Below, in pieces: positions 46,714-54,723 of a DNA stretch of 64,000 nt. The stretch's first letter is position 1. Every line of letters begins with the position of its first letter. Where the stretch lies: assembly GCF_900114545.1 (NCBI RefSeq), contig NZ_FOTI01000013.1, positions 1 to 64,000 of the forward strand, read 5' to 3'. Source of the stretch: Halanaerobium salsuginis. Its GTDB lineage: Bacteria; Bacillota; Halanaerobiia; Halanaerobiales; Halanaerobiaceae. The notes under the pieces are model-generated. The model saw nothing but the letters and a program-made list of their open reading frames with translations. It made no database searches and was not told the origin of the DNA. The translations under genes were made by a program, and so were the position numbers.

Positions 46714-48252
46714 CTATTTAATTAACTTCTCTAAACTGGCTTTCATTCCTGCTTTTTTTATCATTTTTAAATTGCTAACTACCGACTCAGTTAAACCAGG
46801 TAATTGATTTAAATCTCGGTCCCAAAAATCCTGATTAGCCAGTACGTCTCTTCCCAGCTCAGCCAGAGTTATTTCTGCTGCTTTAAATTCACTCCATAGT
46901 TGGGCAAAATATTCTAAGGCTGATTTATCATCCCTGATTAAATACTTATCTTCTCCTCGATATGCAACTAATTTACCATTCTCAAGCTCTGTTCCCTGAT
47001 AAAAGGTTATTAAAGCTGCTAAGGAAAAACTTAATCTGGCTGGCACTTTCGATAATTGCTCAATATGTTGAACTAGAGAAGGCAATACTCTTGTCTTGAA
47101 TTTTGAAGTTGAGTTAAGCGAAATATCAAGCCATTTATGATCTATATATGGATTTTTGAAACGTTCAAAAATCTTATGAGCAAAATCATCTAGTTCAGCT
47201 GGATCTGCTGCAAGAGTTGGTATTATATCTTCAAAAACTGCTTGTTTAATAAATTCCCCAACTAACTCATCATTAACTGCATCTCTTACCAGGTCAATAC
47301 CTGCTAAATAAGAAACTGGTACTGTTGAAGTATGAGCTCCATTTAAAATTCTAACTTTAGTTGTTCTATAAGGTGTTAAATCATCTACCCATTTGACATT
47401 TAAACCGGCTTTATGAAAAGGTAATTTTTCTTTTAAACTTTCATCACCTTCAATAACCCAGAGATGGAAGATCTCTCCTGTATCCAGATTTTGATCATGA
47501 TAAGCTAACTCTTTTTCCAATTTATCTATTTCATTAAAAGGATATCCTGTTACTATCCTGTCAACCAGAGTATTTAAAAAATGATTTGACTCTTTAATCC
47601 AGCTGCTAAATTCTGCTTCTAAATTCCAATCTTCAGCTAGCTGTAGAATAATTCTTTTGAGATTATCTCCGTTACGATCAATTAATTCAACTGGAATAAT
47701 AACCATTCCTTTTCCAGGATCTCCGTTAAAACTCTGGTAACGTCTGTATAAATAAGCTGTTAACTTACCGGGATATGATTCGGGTGGGGTATCTGTTAAT
47801 TGATCAGTCTCATTATAGCTAATCCCGGCTTCGGTTGTATTAGAAACTACAAACTCAACTGCAGGATCTTCAGCTAATTTTAAAAACTGTTCCCATTCTG
47901 TATAGGAGTTTAAGCCACGAGAAATTGCTGTCATAATTTCTTTTTTATTTACTTCTTTACCATTTTCTATTCCCCGCAAGTAAAGTGTATAGAGACCATC
48001 TTGCTGATTTAAATTAGCTACTCTACCTTCGGCAATTGGCTGTACAACAACTGCCCTACCTTTAAATATACCTTTTTTATTCATGGTATGAAACATCCAA
48101 TCAACAAAAGCTCTTAAAAAGTTACCTTCTCCAATTTGAACTACCTTTTCGGGATAATCAAGAATTTCAGCTGAAAAATCTGCCAGCTCTGTTCCCATTA
48201 ATTCTGATTCTAAATACTCTCTGTTAAGCATTGGTAAATTGTCTTCAGACAT
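46714..48252 (-). CDS. uxaB: Tagaturonate reductase (altronate oxidoreductase)
   Basis: About 512 residues of the mannitol dehydrogenase family. VVQIGEGNFLRAFVDWMFH is the nucleotide-binding start, FVVSNTTEAGI follows, and KVRILNGAHTS carries the catalytic lysine region, typical of UxaB. It reduces D-tagaturonate to D-altronate with NADH. The ATG at 48252 has AGGAGG seven bases before it; the 12 extra residues upstream (KKDSIKKRRQK) are not expected to be translated. Confidence 0.92.
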   Translation of the reverse strand: MSEDNLPMLNREYLESELMGTELADFSAEILDYPEKVVQIGEGNFLRAFVDWMFHTMNKKGIFKGRAVVVQPIAEGRVANLNQQDGLYTLYLRGIENGKEVNKKEIMTAISRGLNSYTEWEQFLKLAEDPAVEFVVSNTTEAGISYNETDQLTDTPPESYPGKLTAYLYRRYQSFNGDPGKGMVIIPVELIDRNGDNLKRIILQLAEDWNLEAEFSSWIKESNHFLNTLVDRIVTGYPFNEIDKLEKELAYHDQNLDTGEIFHLWVIEGDESLKEKLPFHKAGLNVKWVDDLTPYRTTKVRILNGAHTSTVPVSYLAGIDLVRDAVNDELVGEFIKQAVFEDIIPTLAADPAELDDFAHKIFERFKNPYIDHKWLDISLNSTSKFKTRVLPSLVQHIEQLSKVPARLSFSLAALITFYQGTELENGKLVAYRGEDKYLIRDDKSALEYFAQLWSEFKAAEITLAELGRDVLANQDFWDRDLNQLPGLTESVVSNLKMIKKAGMKASLEKLIK

Positions 48253-48370
48253 TTTTTGCCTCCTCTTTTTAATTGAATCTTTTTTCACTTTAAAATTAGC
48301 CTTCTCTTATTATGATACTAAATATAAATAATATTAACAATTAAATAATTTGTTTTTTTATTCATTAAAT

Positions 48371-48415
48371 AGCTAAACCAGCTGCTCAGCAATGATTTGC
48401 TGAGGCTGGTTAGCT
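48371..48415 (-). other. Hairpin between OYE-like gene and uxaB
   Basis: Long imperfect stem of about 19 pairs (AGCTAAACCAGC ... CTCAGCAA with its complement and a two-base bulge). Only a mixed TATTTAATG tract follows on the minus strand. It could act as a terminator for the upstream half of the operon or as an mRNA processing site. Confidence 0.5.
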
Positions 48416-48426
48416 ATAACTTATAA

Positions 48427-49734
48427 TTAATTCGATTTTTTAGCCGCCTGTTTTTCAGCTCTTAGCTGCTGATAAATTGGTAAATAGAGTTCTCTATCTC
48501 TAATTACACAACCAGCATTTTTACCCGGAGCAGCCTTTAATTCTGCACATTTACTGCAGCTGATACAAACTTTATTTTTATCCATTTTTCCTTTAGTAAA
48601 TAAATCACTTGGAAAATTAGGATAAGCAAATCCCTGCCTGCCAAAACCAGCTAGATCAATCCAATCTGCTTTGACCATTCCTGCTGCTGCTAGAGCTCCA
48701 AATTGTCTTAGCCAGCTAAATCCCGTTCCAATAACACGAGTTGTGCTGAGATTCTCTTTAGTAAATTTACTTAGACTAAGCAGTCTTTTTACTCCTAAAA
48801 GAGGATGTTCTGGTGGCTGATAAGATCCCATATCATAAGGACGATTAATATGAGGTTTCAAATAGGGCGTACTAGCTGTTACATTAATAACTTTAACTCC
48901 CCAATTTTCTAATTCTAATAATAATTTTTTTACCTCTGCTAAGTCAGGATTACCACTACTATCTGTTGCCCAACCATCAGGAATAGCATCATAGATATTT
49001 AAACGCACAGCTAAATCAATTTCTAATTCATTGCTAACTTTTTGAATAACTTCCCGCAAAAATCTAGTCCTATTTTCATAACTACCACCATATTTACCAG
49101 GTCTATCTTTAGCTGCTAGCAAAGCAGAAAGCAAATAACGATGACAGCTTTTAATATCAACAGCATCAAAACCAGCTTTTGCTGCTAATTTTGCACCTCT
49201 TAAATAATCATTTTGTAAATTATCAAGCTCAGCATCAGTTATAATATGGAAATCGTTTTCTTTAATTGAAATTGGATCTAATTCTTTACTTCTGTTAACA
49301 ATAATATTATTTTCTCCAAATCTACCAGAATGGGTTAACTGAGCAACAAGATAAGGTGGCTGTTCTGTTTCTGATCGGATAAGCTCGACTAATGCTTTAA
49401 AATCCGGTAAGGTTGTTTCATTTAAATATAGTTGGGTATTATTAGCTCTACCACCTGCCTCAACTGCAATGGCTTCTAGCCAAATTAAAGCAGCTCCACC
49501 AGCAGCAAATCTTTGATATCTTCTTTTAGTTAGTGAAGATGGTGTCCCATCTGGATTAGAATCTGAACCTTCCATAGGGTGAATAGCCAGCCTATTTTTA
49601 AGCAATTTATCACCAATTTTTATTGTCTGTGCCAGGATATCCGTGTCCTCAGATAAAGGAAGTTCAAAATTTATTTCAGTTAAATCTGCCTGTAATTCCT
49701 TTAGAGAACTATATTTGAATTTTTCCCCTTGCAT
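48427..49734 (-). CDS. Old-yellow-enzyme-like flavin oxidoreductase with Fe-S motif
   Basis: 435 residues, a single TIM barrel. KNRLAIHPMEGSD and QLTHSGRFG bind FMN; KYGGSYENRTRF is the classical OYE signature. The C-terminus has CISCSKCAELKAAPGKNAGC, four cysteines for an iron-sulfur cluster, but the FAD/NAD domain of 2,4-dienoyl-CoA reductases is absent. The usual IHGAHGYL segment reads IKSCHRYL, replacing the first substrate-side histidine by lysine. Such enzymes reduce activated C=C bonds. Within the uronate operon, an unsaturated or keto-deoxy sugar acid could be the substrate, but this is inference. Confidence 0.75.
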   Translation of the reverse strand: MQGEKFKYSSLKELQADLTEINFELPLSEDTDILAQTIKIGDKLLKNRLAIHPMEGSDSNPDGTPSSLTKRRYQRFAAGGAALIWLEAIAVEAGGRANNTQLYLNETTLPDFKALVELIRSETEQPPYLVAQLTHSGRFGENNIIVNRSKELDPISIKENDFHIITDAELDNLQNDYLRGAKLAAKAGFDAVDIKSCHRYLLSALLAAKDRPGKYGGSYENRTRFLREVIQKVSNELEIDLAVRLNIYDAIPDGWATDSSGNPDLAEVKKLLLELENWGVKVINVTASTPYLKPHINRPYDMGSYQPPEHPLLGVKRLLSLSKFTKENLSTTRVIGTGFSWLRQFGALAAAGMVKADWIDLAGFGRQGFAYPNFPSDLFTKGKMDKNKVCISCSKCAELKAAPGKNAGCVIRDRELYLPIYQQLRAEKQAAKKSN

Positions 49735-49750
49735 TTAATCAAATCCCTTC

Positions 49751-50974
49751 TTAATTAAATGGGTTAAACCCAGAATAGTTCTCAACATTAACCCATTCTG
49801 TTTTAGCAGTCCAGTCTAGATCTAAATCAGATAATAATTTTCTTTCCTTAAAAGCCTGCCCAATTAATTTATCAATACCAGGCATAATAGTCTGATATTC
49901 TCCTGCTTCATTAGTAAATTCTTTTACTTTAGCAACAGGAATAGTTCTTATTTTTTTAGCTGAATCATATGCTGCATTAATTGCAACAACAAAGTTGCGA
50001 GTATTTGTTGGAGTGCAATATAAATGTTCAATTAAGCCAAGCTGCTTATCAGCTGCTATTCTAAATACTTCTTTTTTGGGATCAAGCCCTTCATTATCAA
50101 ATTCTATTACTTGACCGTCATTTAATTCTATTTTAGTTTTCTCATTCATCTGCCAGGTTATTTTACCTTTACTTCCTACAATCTCCATAATTGGATCTTG
50201 CTTTTGCTCAGGGACATGAGTCACATAAAAATAAATTTTAGTTCCAGTTGTAGTTTCTAATTCAAGACAAGAATTATCATCTGCTTCGATATAAGTATGT
50301 GCTTTATATAACTCTGCTCTAACTTTTTTTACAGTAGCTGAACTATGTATATCTGAACCAGCTATAAAGATCATATTATTTAAATAGTGAGCAAAAGCAT
50401 TATGCATTGGTCCATCAAGTACTAATTGGCCCATAGCTACACTTTTACCAGCCCAATCATTGCGGTCATAATATGATTTAGTCCGCGGCCATAATCCTTT
50501 AGTAGCAATTTCTTTTAATTCCCCAAGTTTACCTTCTAAAATAAACTGTTTGATTTTTCTAATTGTGTGAGAATGAATATACTGAAATCCAATTGAACAA
50601 AAACGCCCAGTTTCTTTTTCAGTTTTAATCATTGCATCTACTTCCTGAACTGTTGGTGCAGGTGGTTTTTCTAACAATACATTATAACCAGCCCGCATAG
50701 CTTTAATTGCCATCTCTGAATGAGTAGGAATAGAAACTGGCAAACCAATTACATCAACACAGGGCTTGGCTTCCTTTAATAAACTTTCGTAAGAATTAAA
50801 AATAGCTATTCCTTTATGCCTTAGTTCCCTTACTTTATCAGCATTATTAACCTGATCATTAACTACTACTGCAGTAAGTTTTATCTTGCCTTCTTGCTCC
50901 AATTCTTCAATATTATTTAAATAGCTGCTGGCAAAATTACGTACCCCAACAACTGCAAAACCAACTTCTGACAT
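49751..50974 (-). CDS. Gfo/Idh/MocA-family oxidoreductase
   Basis: About 407 residues. FAVVGVRNFASSYLNNI is the dinucleotide-binding start; VLLEKPPAPTVQEV carries the EKP motif. The C-terminal sheet domain has an extra segment and the protein is longer than its relative at 40947-41933 and only distantly similar. Substrate unknown. The ATG at 50974 has AAGGAGG eight bases before it. It lies between the sugar permeases and the OYE-like gene. Confidence 0.8.
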   Translation of the reverse strand: MSEVGFAVVGVRNFASSYLNNIEELEQEGKIKLTAVVVNDQVNNADKVRELRHKGIAIFNSYESLLKEAKPCVDVIGLPVSIPTHSEMAIKAMRAGYNVLLEKPPAPTVQEVDAMIKTEKETGRFCSIGFQYIHSHTIRKIKQFILEGKLGELKEIATKGLWPRTKSYYDRNDWAGKSVAMGQLVLDGPMHNAFAHYLNNMIFIAGSDIHSSATVKKVRAELYKAHTYIEADDNSCLELETTTGTKIYFYVTHVPEQKQDPIMEIVGSKGKITWQMNEKTKIELNDGQVIEFDNEGLDPKKEVFRIAADKQLGLIEHLYCTPTNTRNFVVAINAAYDSAKKIRTIPVAKVKEFTNEAGEYQTIMPGIDKLIGQAFKERKLLSDLDLDWTAKTEWVNVENYSGFNPFN

Positions 50975-51021
50975 TAAAAATACCTCCTTGAGTTTTAACA
51001 CAATTTATAAAAATATAATTA

Positions 51022-51870
51022 TTATCCTTTTAAACCTGAAAATGAAACTCCATCGATTAAATATCTCTGGAAGAAAATAAAGATAATCATTGTTGGTAAA
51101 ATTGATAAGAATGTCATTGCAAACATTGCTCCCCAATTAGTAACTGCATTAGGATCTGAAAACATTTTTAAAGCAATTGAAACAGGATATTTAGTCACAT
51201 TTTGGAGATATAGCAAAGGTGTCATAAAGTCATTCCAGGACCAATAAAACCTAAAAATACCAGCTGTTACTAAAACAGGTTTAAGATTGGGTAAAATTAT
51301 TTTAAAAAATGTACCAAACTTGCTGCAACCATCTATTTCAGCAGCTTCGTCTAACTCAGACGGAATGCCTCGAATAAATTGAACCATTAAAAAAGTAAAG
51401 AATGGGACAGGCAGCATCTGGGGAAGAATAACTGGTAAATATGAACCTACCCAACCCCAATTATTAAACATAATATATTGCGGAATTCTTAAAATCTGCA
51501 TTGGTACTAATACAGTTGCAATCATAATTGCAAACCAAAATTTTTGACCGATAAATCTGGTTCTGGTAAATCCAAAAGCTGAAAAAGCAGCCAAAACAAT
51601 CTGACCAATTGTTGCAGAACCAGAGATAAACAGTGAATTACGGAAAAAAGTAGCAAACGAAACTCCGCCAAACCCTTTCCAACCTTCTAAATAATTTTGA
51701 AATCTAAAAGCATCAGGCAGCAAGGTAGCACTTAATGCATTCCCTGAACTCTTTAAAGATCCTGAGACCATCCATAGCAGAGGATAAAGCATAACTAAAC
51801 AAAAAAGTCCGACACAAACCTGAAATAAGATATTTTTTAATTTTTCTTTCTGGCTAAAGGTTAAATTCAT
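51022..51870 (-). CDS. CUT1-type sugar ABC permease (MalG family)
   Basis: About 282 residues with six predicted helices. The ATPase-contact loop reads IPSELDEAAEIDGCSKFGTFFKIILPNLKPV, the EAA motif of MalG/UgpE-type permeases. Pairs with 51874-52824. ATG at 51870 with GGAG eight bases upstream, immediately after the stop of the partner gene. Confidence 0.9.
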   Translation of the reverse strand: MNLTFSQKEKLKNILFQVCVGLFCLVMLYPLLWMVSGSLKSSGNALSATLLPDAFRFQNYLEGWKGFGGVSFATFFRNSLFISGSATIGQIVLAAFSAFGFTRTRFIGQKFWFAIMIATVLVPMQILRIPQYIMFNNWGWVGSYLPVILPQMLPVPFFTFLMVQFIRGIPSELDEAAEIDGCSKFGTFFKIILPNLKPVLVTAGIFRFYWSWNDFMTPLLYLQNVTKYPVSIALKMFSDPNAVTNWGAMFAMTFLSILPTMIIFIFFQRYLIDGVSFSGLKG

Positions 51871-51873
51871 CAA

Positions 51874-52824
51874 TTATTCTCCTTCCGATTGATAATATAC
51901 CCATTTATTAGATGTTTTGAAGATTATAACTGTTACAATTGTTAATAAAACAAGTATAATCCAGGCAAGAGCAGAACCATAACCTAAATGTCCAAAGCTA
52001 ATACCTTCTCTAAACAAATAAACAGCATACATTAGAGTTCTATTTAAAGGACCCCCCTGGGTAATTACATAAGCTTGAGTAAATACCATAAACATTTTAA
52101 CCATCTGCATAATTAAATTGAAAAATAATACAGGAGTTAATAATGGTAAAGTAACTTTAAAAAACTGCTGAATTTTTCCTGCTCCATCAATCTCAGCTGC
52201 TTCATAAAGCCCCTTGGGGATTTGCTTTAAACCAGCCAGGAAAATAATCATCGGAGAGCCAAACTGCCAGGCAGCAAGGATAATTAACGTCCAAATTGCA
52301 TAATTAGGATGCCCAATCCAGGAAATTCTGTTTTGCATTATTCCTAAAGCGACTAAAAGATCATTAAAAGCTCCCTGAGAAGAAAACAACTGCCGCCAGA
52401 CAACAGATATAGCTACACTACCTCCCAGAATAGATGGTACATAATAAGCTGCTCGGTAAAAATTAGTAAATGGTCTTGCTTTTCTAAATAGCAGAGCAAG
52501 TCCAAGTGCACTTATCAAACGTAAGGGAACCGCAAAAATAACATAGTAAAAAGTAACTTTAAGTGAAAGCCAAAATTTACTATCATCAGTAAATATATTA
52601 ATATAATTTTTTAAGCCAACCCAACTTGGATCACCAACAATATTATATTCTGTTAAAGAATAATAAAGTGAACTTAATAAAGGATAAGCTATAAAAGCAA
52701 GGAAACCGATTAACCATGGCAAAATAAAAGCATAACCGACTAGATTCTTTTTAAGCCATTTTTTACGATCCATTCCTTTATCCAGAGATCTAACAGTATC
52801 AAGGGCTTCAAACTTATTATTCAA
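51874..52824 (-). CDS. CUT1-type sugar ABC permease (MalF family)
   Basis: About 316 residues with six predicted helices and loop IPKGLYEAAEIDGAGKIQQFFKVTLPLLTPV. The start chosen is TTG at 52824 because GAGGAGGG lies eight bases before it; the open frame continues 18 codons further upstream but without a ribosome site. There is no ATPase gene in this operon, so a shared MsmK/UgpC-type ATPase from elsewhere is required. A hairpin (52883-52919) lies between this gene and the binding protein. Confidence 0.88.
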   Translation of the reverse strand: MNNKFEALDTVRSLDKGMDRKKWLKKNLVGYAFILPWLIGFLAFIAYPLLSSLYYSLTEYNIVGDPSWVGLKNYINIFTDDSKFWLSLKVTFYYVIFAVPLRLISALGLALLFRKARPFTNFYRAAYYVPSILGGSVAISVVWRQLFSSQGAFNDLLVALGIMQNRISWIGHPNYAIWTLIILAAWQFGSPMIIFLAGLKQIPKGLYEAAEIDGAGKIQQFFKVTLPLLTPVLFFNLIMQMVKMFMVFTQAYVITQGGPLNRTLMYAVYLFREGISFGHLGYGSALAWIILVLLTIVTVIIFKTSNKWVYYQSEGE

Positions 52825-52882
52825 AAATATTCCCTCCTCAAAATTAGGTGTTAAAACAAATAAAGTAAATAGCAACAATTTA

Positions 52883-52919
52883 TAAGCTAGTGACCAATAT
52901 TAATTTGGTCACTAGCTTA
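52883..52919 (-). other. Stable hairpin between binding-protein and permease genes
   Basis: Perfect 15-base arms (52883-52897 and 52905-52919). The T run lies on the plus side only, so on the minus-strand transcript it has no U tract after the stem. It more likely stabilises the 3' end of the binding-protein mRNA than ends transcription. Confidence 0.6.
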
Positions 52920-52973
52920 GTTTTTTTATTTTATCAGCTATTTTATTTTTCTTTAATTATTATTAGAAGTATC

Positions 52974-54266
52974 TTAATCAGCTAGAATTTTATTAGCAGC
53001 TTCTCTAAATTGTTTAGCTCCTTCTTCAGGAGAAATCATTTCATAGATTACCTGCCAGTAAGCTTCTTCATAAGCTGCAATAACTTCCTGATCTTTTGGT
53101 GGTTGAGGTGGTAAAGCTGTTCCAGAATTTTTAGATGCTTGATCTACAAAATCAAAAACGACTTTATCGTATTGATTAGCATTTTCTTTAAGTGCAGACA
53201 CAACCTTTGTATTAGTAGGAACTCCACGATCAGTTCCAATTACTTTACCAGCTTCCACATCATTAAACCAGAAGTTTAAAAATTTCATTACTTCTGCTGG
53301 ATGTTCAGTGTTTTTGCTGACAGTTAACAGCATAGCTGGTTTCATAAATCTACCTTCCTGAGTTTGATCAGCAGCTTTTGGATAGAGGAAAGGATGTAAT
53401 AATTTACCAGCACCAGTAGAAATAGCAGCTAACTGATTACTCCAATAATTAGTAGCTGTAGCAGCCTTACCGTTTGTTACTAAATCTTCTTCAACTGCTC
53501 GAGCTGATTCTTGTCTTTGCATTGCATTTTGAACAGCACCAGATTTAATTAAATCAAGATCATATTTCATAAAATCAACAAATAATTGATCATCATCATA
53601 ACCTAAAGCTGTACCATCTTCGTTATAGAAGCTTGCTCCATGCTGCCTTAACCAGACAAAAAATCCTGTTCCATCCTGTTGAGCAGTTGGAGACGAAGCA
53701 CCAAGAATACCTAATTCTTCATGAATTTTTTTAAACATTTCTGCTCTATCCTGCCAGGTATCATCAGCACTTGGATAATCTATTCCAGCAGCATCAAATA
53801 ATTCTTTGTCATAGTAACCAGCAGGAGCATTTACACCAGTTGCTAATCCCATTTGTTTTCCATAAATTTTACCCATTTCTAAGTAGGAACTATCAATATT
53901 AGTAGTATCAATACTACCATCTTCAATATATGGACTTAAATCTAATAATTGCTCATTTTGTACATAACCACTCATAAATTTACGAACATGTTGAATAATA
54001 TCAGGTAAATTATCTCCAGCAGCTTGAGCATTCATTTTATCCCAGTATCCACTCCAACCAGTATATTCAGGTTGAATCTTAATATTAGGATATTTCTCTT
54101 CAAACATTTCTATAACACGCAGAGTTTTTTCGTGTCTACTTTGAGATCCCCACCAGGAAAAGCGTAGAGTTACCTGATCATCCTGAGCCAAAGCAGCAAC
54201 ACTTAATGATAATGATAAAACAAGGGTCAAAATTAAGACTAAAGAAAAATTTCTTTTGCTAAACAT
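52974..54266 (-). CDS. Family 1 sugar-binding protein of the uronate operon
   Basis: 430 residues. Leader MFSKRNFSLVLILTLVLSLSLSVAALA ends at AxA with no lipobox. TLRFSWWGSQSRH, YTGWSGYWDKM, AQAAGDNLPDIIQH and ATNYWSNQ match its paralogue at 12781-14046 but this copy carries its permeases behind it. First gene of the run SBP-permeases-Gfo/Idh-OYE-uxaB-uxaE-uxaC-uxaA; galacturonate or a small pectin-derived sugar is the likely ligand. AAGGAGG precedes the ATG after a leader of about 350 bases. Confidence 0.87.
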   Translation of the reverse strand: MFSKRNFSLVLILTLVLSLSLSVAALAQDDQVTLRFSWWGSQSRHEKTLRVIEMFEEKYPNIKIQPEYTGWSGYWDKMNAQAAGDNLPDIIQHVRKFMSGYVQNEQLLDLSPYIEDGSIDTTNIDSSYLEMGKIYGKQMGLATGVNAPAGYYDKELFDAAGIDYPSADDTWQDRAEMFKKIHEELGILGASSPTAQQDGTGFFVWLRQHGASFYNEDGTALGYDDDQLFVDFMKYDLDLIKSGAVQNAMQRQESARAVEEDLVTNGKAATATNYWSNQLAAISTGAGKLLHPFLYPKAADQTQEGRFMKPAMLLTVSKNTEHPAEVMKFLNFWFNDVEAGKVIGTDRGVPTNTKVVSALKENANQYDKVVFDFVDQASKNSGTALPPQPPKDQEVIAAYEEAYWQVIYEMISPEEGAKQFREAANKILAD

Positions 54267-54507
54267 TTAATTTCCTCCTTGGATTAAGTAAGTTTTTATT
54301 AAGCTGTTCAATAATAAAATTATGAATTCTTATAAACTTATTAATTTTCTTAAAAAAGAACTAGAGAAAATAACTGTCCCCCTTTTATATTATAGTATAT
54401 TAAAATAACTACAGACTTATATGCTTATATTTAATCTGAACTTATTCTGCAAATTTTTTCATTTTAGCTGTAATTTAAATACATTAATAAAAAGCAATAA
54501 ATACCAG

Positions 54508-54521
54508 GAAAATGTTTTCCT
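54508..54521. promoter_or_regulatory. Pectin-regulon palindrome, distal copy
   Basis: GGAAAATGTTTTCC, palindromic except for the two central bases, about 100 bases downstream of the predicted start of transcription. Confidence 0.6.
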
Positions 54522-54567
54522 AACAATAAAGTTAAAAACCAATAAAAAAATTGCTCTCTTATTTTTG

Positions 54568-54581
54568 GGAAAACAATTTCC
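54568..54581. promoter_or_regulatory. Pectin-regulon palindrome, proximal copy
   Basis: GGAAAACAATTTCC, identical to 41961-41974, about 40 bases downstream of the predicted transcription start, the same spacing as at 14171-14184. Confidence 0.62.
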
Positions 54582-54622
54582 ATAAAAACAATATAATTAG
54601 TGAAATTTTTATCACTACTATT

Positions 54623-54651
54623 ATTATAAGCAATTGTCTGTTAATTGTCAA
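54623..54651 (-). promoter_or_regulatory. Consensus sigma-A promoter of the uronate operon
   Basis: On the minus strand TTGACA (54646-54651), 17 bases, TATAAT (54623-54628): a perfect consensus in an otherwise gene-free stretch. Confidence 0.7.
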
Positions 54652-54723
54652 ACAATTTTTAGAATATTTTAGTTAAAAAATAATAAGCCTAGCCAAAATT
54701 ATAAACCCAATTTAAATAAAAAA

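Larger units (their letters stand above)
54267..54723. other. Long regulatory leader of the uronate operon
   Basis: 457 bp between the LacI-family gene and the binding-protein gene. In minus-strand order: a perfect consensus promoter (54623-54651), two regulon palindromes centred exactly 60 bp apart, a possible weaker second promoter (TTGCAG at 54447-54452, 17 bases, TATAAG at 54424-54429), and the ribosome site. The LacI gene has no obvious stem-loop terminator. No open frame of note. Confidence 0.6.
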
